A stretch of 9,332 nt of DNA from Fidelibacterota bacterium (lineage in GTDB: Bacteria > Marinisomatota > Marinisomatia > Marinisomatales > Marinisomataceae), in the NCBI GenBank assembly GCA_012963075.1, contig DTWI01000206.1, positions 1 to 9,332 on the forward strand, in the 5' to 3' direction. The notes under the pieces were generated by a model. The model was given only the letters and a program-made list of their open reading frames with translations, was not told where the DNA came from and searched no databases. The first letter of the stretch is position 1, and every line of letters begins with the position of its first letter. Positions 6,550-9,332 of this stretch are shown here, in pieces. The position numbers and the translations under genes were made by a program.

Positions 6550-7469
6550 GAAAACTGTAAATAAAGGAATATAGTATATAACAATAAAAGAAAAATACCT
6601 GAAGATCTATTTAATCCACCAAAGAACAATGATAAAGGCAGTAATAAAAACACTAAAATCAGTCCATAAAATAATTCAAAACTAATATTACTAAATACTA
6701 TAGGATTGATTAGTCCTACTACCCCTAAAACAAAAGTAATATTTAGGATATTTGAACCAATAATATTTCCTAATGATATACCTACCTCTTTCTTCGACAA
6801 AGCTATCATAGTTACGAAAATTTCTGGAAGAGATGTCCCGATAGCAACAACAGTCATACCAATAGCTTTTTCAGAAAACCCGAATTGTCGAACTAAGGGT
6901 ACTGCACCATTATTAATAAAAAGTTCAGAACCCCAATATAGACACATACTACCGGCTAATAGTTTTACCAGTGATGGAAAAATGTTCCTAAAAACTTGGG
7001 TACCATTGCTAGGTTCAACATCCATGCTGGCTCTAAAGATTCTTCCAAACATGAAAACTGAAAAAATAAGGAGCAGACCTAACGAATCTCCAGTCGATAT
7101 CATATTATCTAAAGAAATAAAATATAAATAAACACATGCTAGTATATTATACGCTATTACATCTCTAATATCATCTACTTGAAACTTGATGCTATAGAAC
7201 AAAACAGGCAACCCTAGAGCGAGACCAATATTTGCAACATTAGACCCTAATACATTACCCATTACAAATTCTGAATATCCTCCTAAGACTGATATAATAC
7301 CAACTACTAGTTCTGGAAAAGATGTGCCGATTGCAACAACTGTTAATCCAATTACAAAATCTGAAAATCTTAACTTTCTTGCAATAACCTTGGCAGAACT
7401 AATCAACCACTCCGATCCTACAAATAAGGCGGCAGAACCAACAGCTAAGAAAAATAGACTAGATGACAT
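6546..7469 (-). CDS. Na+/Ca2+ antiporter, CaCA family (YrbG-like)
   Basis: This is an inner-membrane cation exchanger, most likely extruding Ca2+ in exchange for Na+ or H+. The 307-residue protein is almost entirely hydrophobic, consistent with about ten membrane helices. It shows the two inverted alpha repeats that define the family. Alpha-1 has GLTVVAIGTSFPE (41-53) and GNVLGSN (71-77). Alpha-2 has GMTVVAIGTSLPE (204-216) and GNIIGSN (234-240). Glu53 and Glu216 correspond to the paired ion-binding glutamates of MjNCX (E54, E213). The positions matching its N81 and D240 are Asn80 and Asn243 here, a pattern that I believe is common in bacterial YrbG-type members. A polar loop at about 148-162 separates the halves. 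The ATG overlaps the nadD stop by 1 nt (TGATG). The ion specificity is inferred from family knowledge. Confidence 0.9.
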   Translation of the reverse strand: MSSSLFFLAVGSAALFVGSEWLISSAKVIARKLRFSDFVIGLTVVAIGTSFPELVVGIISVLGGYSEFVMGNVLGSNVANIGLALGLPVLFYSIKFQVDDIRDVIAYNILACVYLYFISLDNMISTGDSLGLLLIFSVFMFGRIFRASMDVEPSNGTQVFRNIFPSLVKLLAGSMCLYWGSELFINNGAVPLVRQFGFSEKAIGMTVVAIGTSLPEIFVTMIALSKKEVGISLGNIIGSNILNITFVLGVVGLINPIVFSNISFELFYGLILVFLLLPLSLFFGGLNRSSGIFLLLLYTIFLYLQFS

Positions 7470-8050
7470 CAGTATAACTTATTTTCATTAATATATTCCC
7501 ATACCTCTTTTGTAACCATGTATCTAATTGTTTTTCCTTCTCTCCATCTTGCTTTTATGTTTGTAGAAGACACTTCAAACCTTGGGATATTTGCAAAACG
7601 TACTTTATCTAATATCCACTGCGGAATATCGCTTGGAGTAAAACCAGGCCGAATGGCAACAATAATATTGCATAATTCCATAATCCTTTCAGGATCTTTC
7701 CAAGTATGAAAACTTCTTAAAGTATCGCTTCCCATAAGAAAGAATAAATCTTTTTTATCTAAATTTAAACTACTTAAAAATTCTTCCAATGTATCAACAG
7801 TATAACTAATTCCTTCTCTTTTTATTTCTATATTTGAAATCTCAAAATTGGTATTGTTGATTAAAGAAATTTCTAGCATCTTTAACCTTGTTTTAGGTGA
7901 AGAACTAGTCTCGTCTTTCTTGGTGGGAGAAATATTAGCAGGAACGAATATCAATCGTTCAAAATTTTCAGATTCAAAGACTGTTTGCGCAATCAAAAGA
8001 TGTCCAATATGGGGAGGGTCAAAAGTACCACCGAAGATACAAGTTTTCAT
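7469..8050 (-). CDS. nadD: Nicotinate-nucleotide adenylyltransferase
   Basis: NadD adenylates nicotinic acid mononucleotide to deamido-NAD, a required step in both de novo and salvage NAD synthesis, in the cytoplasm. The 193-residue product has the usual length. It shows GGTFDPPHIGH (7-17), the T/HxGH ATP site with His14 and His17. It also has FVPANISPTK (35-44) and REGISYTVDTLEE (78-90). GSDTLRSFHTW (107-117) belongs to the substrate-binding region, and SSTNIKAR (161-168) is the equivalent of the ISSTxIRxR phosphate-binding motif. The protein ends VWEYINENKLY, as most NadD proteins do. The ATG at 8050 is preceded by AAAGGAT about 7-12 nt upstream, the clearest Shine-Dalgarno-like sequence in the window, within a 19-nt gap after bamD. 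The paralogous coaD of the same superfamily lies further down the same run, but the motifs separate the two clearly. Confidence 0.96.
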   Translation of the reverse strand: MKTCIFGGTFDPPHIGHLLIAQTVFESENFERLIFVPANISPTKKDETSSSPKTRLKMLEISLINNTNFEISNIEIKREGISYTVDTLEEFLSSLNLDKKDLFFLMGSDTLRSFHTWKDPERIMELCNIIVAIRPGFTPSDIPQWILDKVRFANIPRFEVSSTNIKARWREGKTIRYMVTKEVWEYINENKLY

Positions 8051-8069
8051 ATTTTATCCTTTTATAAAA

Positions 8070-8813
8070 TTATGATGCATTATCTAAAATTTTAGATGCT
8101 AACTCTTTAAAATTATCATCCACAAATAATTCATTACTATCGATAAGTTCTTGTAAAAAAGTATTTGCTTCACCTTCTTTTTTCATGAGTACCAAACAAC
8201 GAATAATCTCTAAATTTGCCTGACTATAATATTCTGTATCATAGTAGTCAGTGGTAACTATTCTATATGAGACTAACGCAGAATCATATGCTTTTAACTT
8301 AATATATAATTCACCAGTTTCCATATTTTTCCTGGCCAATCTTAATCTTATTTTTTTAATTAATTCATCTGCATCAATAGAATATTCAGATTGAGGGTAA
8401 TCATCTAAGAATTGTTGGATTTCTTGTATTGCTTTCCTACTCGAATCTTGATCATGATAATAATTAGGAGAAAGCTCCATAAGAGATTCACAAATTCTCC
8501 AACGTGATTTTTCTATATAAGGACTAAAACCCATTCTAGCAACCAACTTCTCATATTCAGCTAAAGCTAAATCATAATCATTGTCTAAAAAATATGATTC
8601 AGCAAGAAAGAATAATGCATCATCTCCCAAGTCTGTATGGGATGCTCTTTCAACTATAATATTAAATTGTTGGGCAGCACGACCATATTTTTCTTCTTGA
8701 AAGAATACAAGACCTTCATCAAATCTTTGTTTGTAAGGAATATCATCATTAAACGGATTGGACAATCCACACCCAACTAAATAAAAAACAGTTAATATAA
8801 GAACTAGTCTCAC
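8070..8813 (-). CDS. bamD: Outer membrane assembly lipoprotein, BamD family
   Basis: BamD is an essential periplasm-facing lipoprotein of the BAM complex, which folds beta-barrels into the outer membrane. The 247-residue product starts with a short signal sequence and lipobox LVGC, with Cys15 as the lipidation site. TPR-like helical pairs follow at about 27-57, 64-95, 100-138, 140-190 and 192-224. The segment SPNYYHDQDSSRKAIQEIQ (115-133) followed by FLDDYPQSEY (135-144) is the BamD hallmark ('SPRYERDQ...KAI..lq.fi..YP.Sey'). The start is GTG at 8813-8811: the in-frame codons upstream reach a TAA within seven codons with no ATG, and no strong Shine-Dalgarno sequence is visible. A generic TPR lipoprotein is the alternative, but the SPNY...DQ motif makes BamD far more likely. 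Its upstream neighbour encodes an outer-membrane barrel, that is, a BAM substrate. Confidence 0.9.
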   Translation of the reverse strand: MRLVLILTVFYLVGCGLSNPFNDDIPYKQRFDEGLVFFQEEKYGRAAQQFNIIVERASHTDLGDDALFFLAESYFLDNDYDLALAEYEKLVARMGFSPYIEKSRWRICESLMELSPNYYHDQDSSRKAIQEIQQFLDDYPQSEYSIDADELIKKIRLRLARKNMETGELYIKLKAYDSALVSYRIVTTDYYDTEYYSQANLEIIRCLVLMKKEGEANTFLQELIDSNELFVDDNFKELASKILDNAS

Positions 8814-8842
8814 TTTAGAAAATATTATGTGTTAAAAGATAA

Positions 8843-9332
8843 TTAAAAAGAACCACTTAGAGAAAATCTCACCATATTTGAATGTGGATCGAGATCTCCG
8901 CCCATAACGTAGCTAACATCAAATCCGACAGGATCTAAACGAGCACCTATACCTAGAGTAGTATAACTTAACTCACCTGATGGATCATTCATAAATCCAG
9001 CTCTTAAAGCAAAGTTTTCTACGAGAAAATACTCGAAACCAAGATTTGTTACCATTGCTTGGTCATTAACTTCATAATTCAAATCAAATGCTAAATTTCC
9101 TGCTCCTTCAAGCATTGATAGGCCAACACCAAAACCTAGGCGAGTAGGAAGAGGGTCTCCTTCCCCATCACCAAAACTTACACCTGGACCAAGATTAGTT
9201 AACACAGCACCCATTGTAAGGTTTGGATTATTCATAGCATTATTCCTGAAATATCCTACATCAACAGCAAAACTTCCGGTAGCTGCATCAATATCGCTCA
9301 AATCAGCTAATTCTTGATAAAAGTATTTACCA
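8843..9332 (-). CDS. PorV/UPF0164-like outer-membrane beta-barrel protein, C-terminal part (cut by window edge)
   Basis: The reading frame stays open to the window edge at 9332, so the N-terminus and start are missing. The TTG at 9301 is not a convincing start because coding continues upstream as GKYFYQELADLSD. About 162 residues are visible. They consist of alternating strands rich in Gly, Asn and aromatic residues, including FAVDVGYF, GAVLTNLGPG and LPTRLGFGVG. These recall the C-terminal half of the PorV/UPF0164 barrel family ('...g.faaDvGl.y...l.lg..l.nlG...'), widespread in FCB bacteria. The protein ends SLSGSF, and a C-terminal phenylalanine is the usual BAM recognition signal. Family members include a type IX secretion shuttle protein and many barrels in genomes without that system, so no specific role can be given here. 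The gene precedes bamD by 29 nt. Confidence 0.75.
   Translation of the reverse strand, partial: GKYFYQELADLSDIDAATGSFAVDVGYFRNNAMNNPNLTMGAVLTNLGPGVSFGDGEGDPLPTRLGFGVGLSMLEGAGNLAFDLNYEVNDQAMVTNLGFEYFLVENFALRAGFMNDPSGELSYTTLGIGARLDPVGFDVSYVMGGDLDPHSNMVRFSLSGSF

Noticed and set aside
6706..7131. Plus-strand reading frame of 141 residues opposite the antiporter gene
   Set aside because: It lies wholly inside a well-supported minus-strand gene with both alpha repeats intact, has no recognisable domain and would be the only plus-strand gene in the window.
7469..8050. Reading this gene as a second coaD
   Set aside because: The FVPANISPTK, GSDTL..FHTW and SSTNIKAR motifs are those of NadD, and a full coaD is present at 164-643.
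8051..8069. TTTTATAAAA palindrome between bamD and nadD
   Set aside because: It is a short AT-only palindrome with no loop and no GC stem, so it is not credible as a terminator or operator. The adjacent AAAGGAT is better read as the nadD ribosome binding site.
9299..9301. TTG as start codon of the barrel gene
   Set aside because: The frame is open from here to the window edge and the upstream residues (GKYFYQELAD) fit the same family, so the gene is truncated by the edge rather than starting here.

Overview
The window is AT-rich DNA carrying one unbroken run of thirteen genes, all on the minus strand. Genes therefore read from high to low coordinates. Coding density is close to complete: neighbours overlap by 1 or 4 nt or are separated by at most 45 nt, and no terminator hairpin, RNA gene, repeat, CRISPR array or mobile element was seen. 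The organism is a Gram-negative (diderm) bacterium. It has a BamD-type lipoprotein and a PorV/UPF0164-like outer-membrane beta-barrel, a combination typical of the Fibrobacteres-Chlorobi-Bacteroidetes (FCB) superphylum. Low GC, extreme compactness and the envelope genes would fit a marine lineage such as Marinimicrobia (SAR406). That placement is inference, not proof.

Layout in transcription order. (1) Envelope: the 3' part of a PorV-like barrel gene (8843-9332), then bamD (8070-8813). (2) Cofactor and ion transport: nadD (7469-8050), then a CaCA-family Na+/Ca2+ antiporter (6546-7469). (3) Division and chaperones: ftsE (5896-6549), ftsX (5042-5899), grpE (4539-5045), dnaJ (3460-4542), linked by ATGA start/stop overlaps. 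(4) After a 45-nt gap come two unrecognised membrane-anchored proteins (2635-3414 and 1146-2630). The second has the architecture of GspL or a PilM-PilN fusion: a degenerate actin-like cytoplasmic domain, one membrane helix and an extracytoplasmic alpha/beta domain. (5) Housekeeping: rsmD (640-1146), coaD (164-643) and the 5' end of an NADP-type isocitrate dehydrogenase gene (1-164).

The chain of overlaps suggests one or a few long polycistronic messages with translational coupling. The products mix envelope assembly, division, protein folding, and NAD and CoA synthesis. This looks like a housekeeping superoperon rather than an accessory island.

Two things merit a second look. The DnaJ keeps only the inner two of four CxxCxGxG motifs, so it can form only one of the two usual zinc centres. 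The GspL/PilM-like protein and its single-helix neighbour look like a divergent trans-envelope pair with no recognisable secretion or pilus genes nearby.
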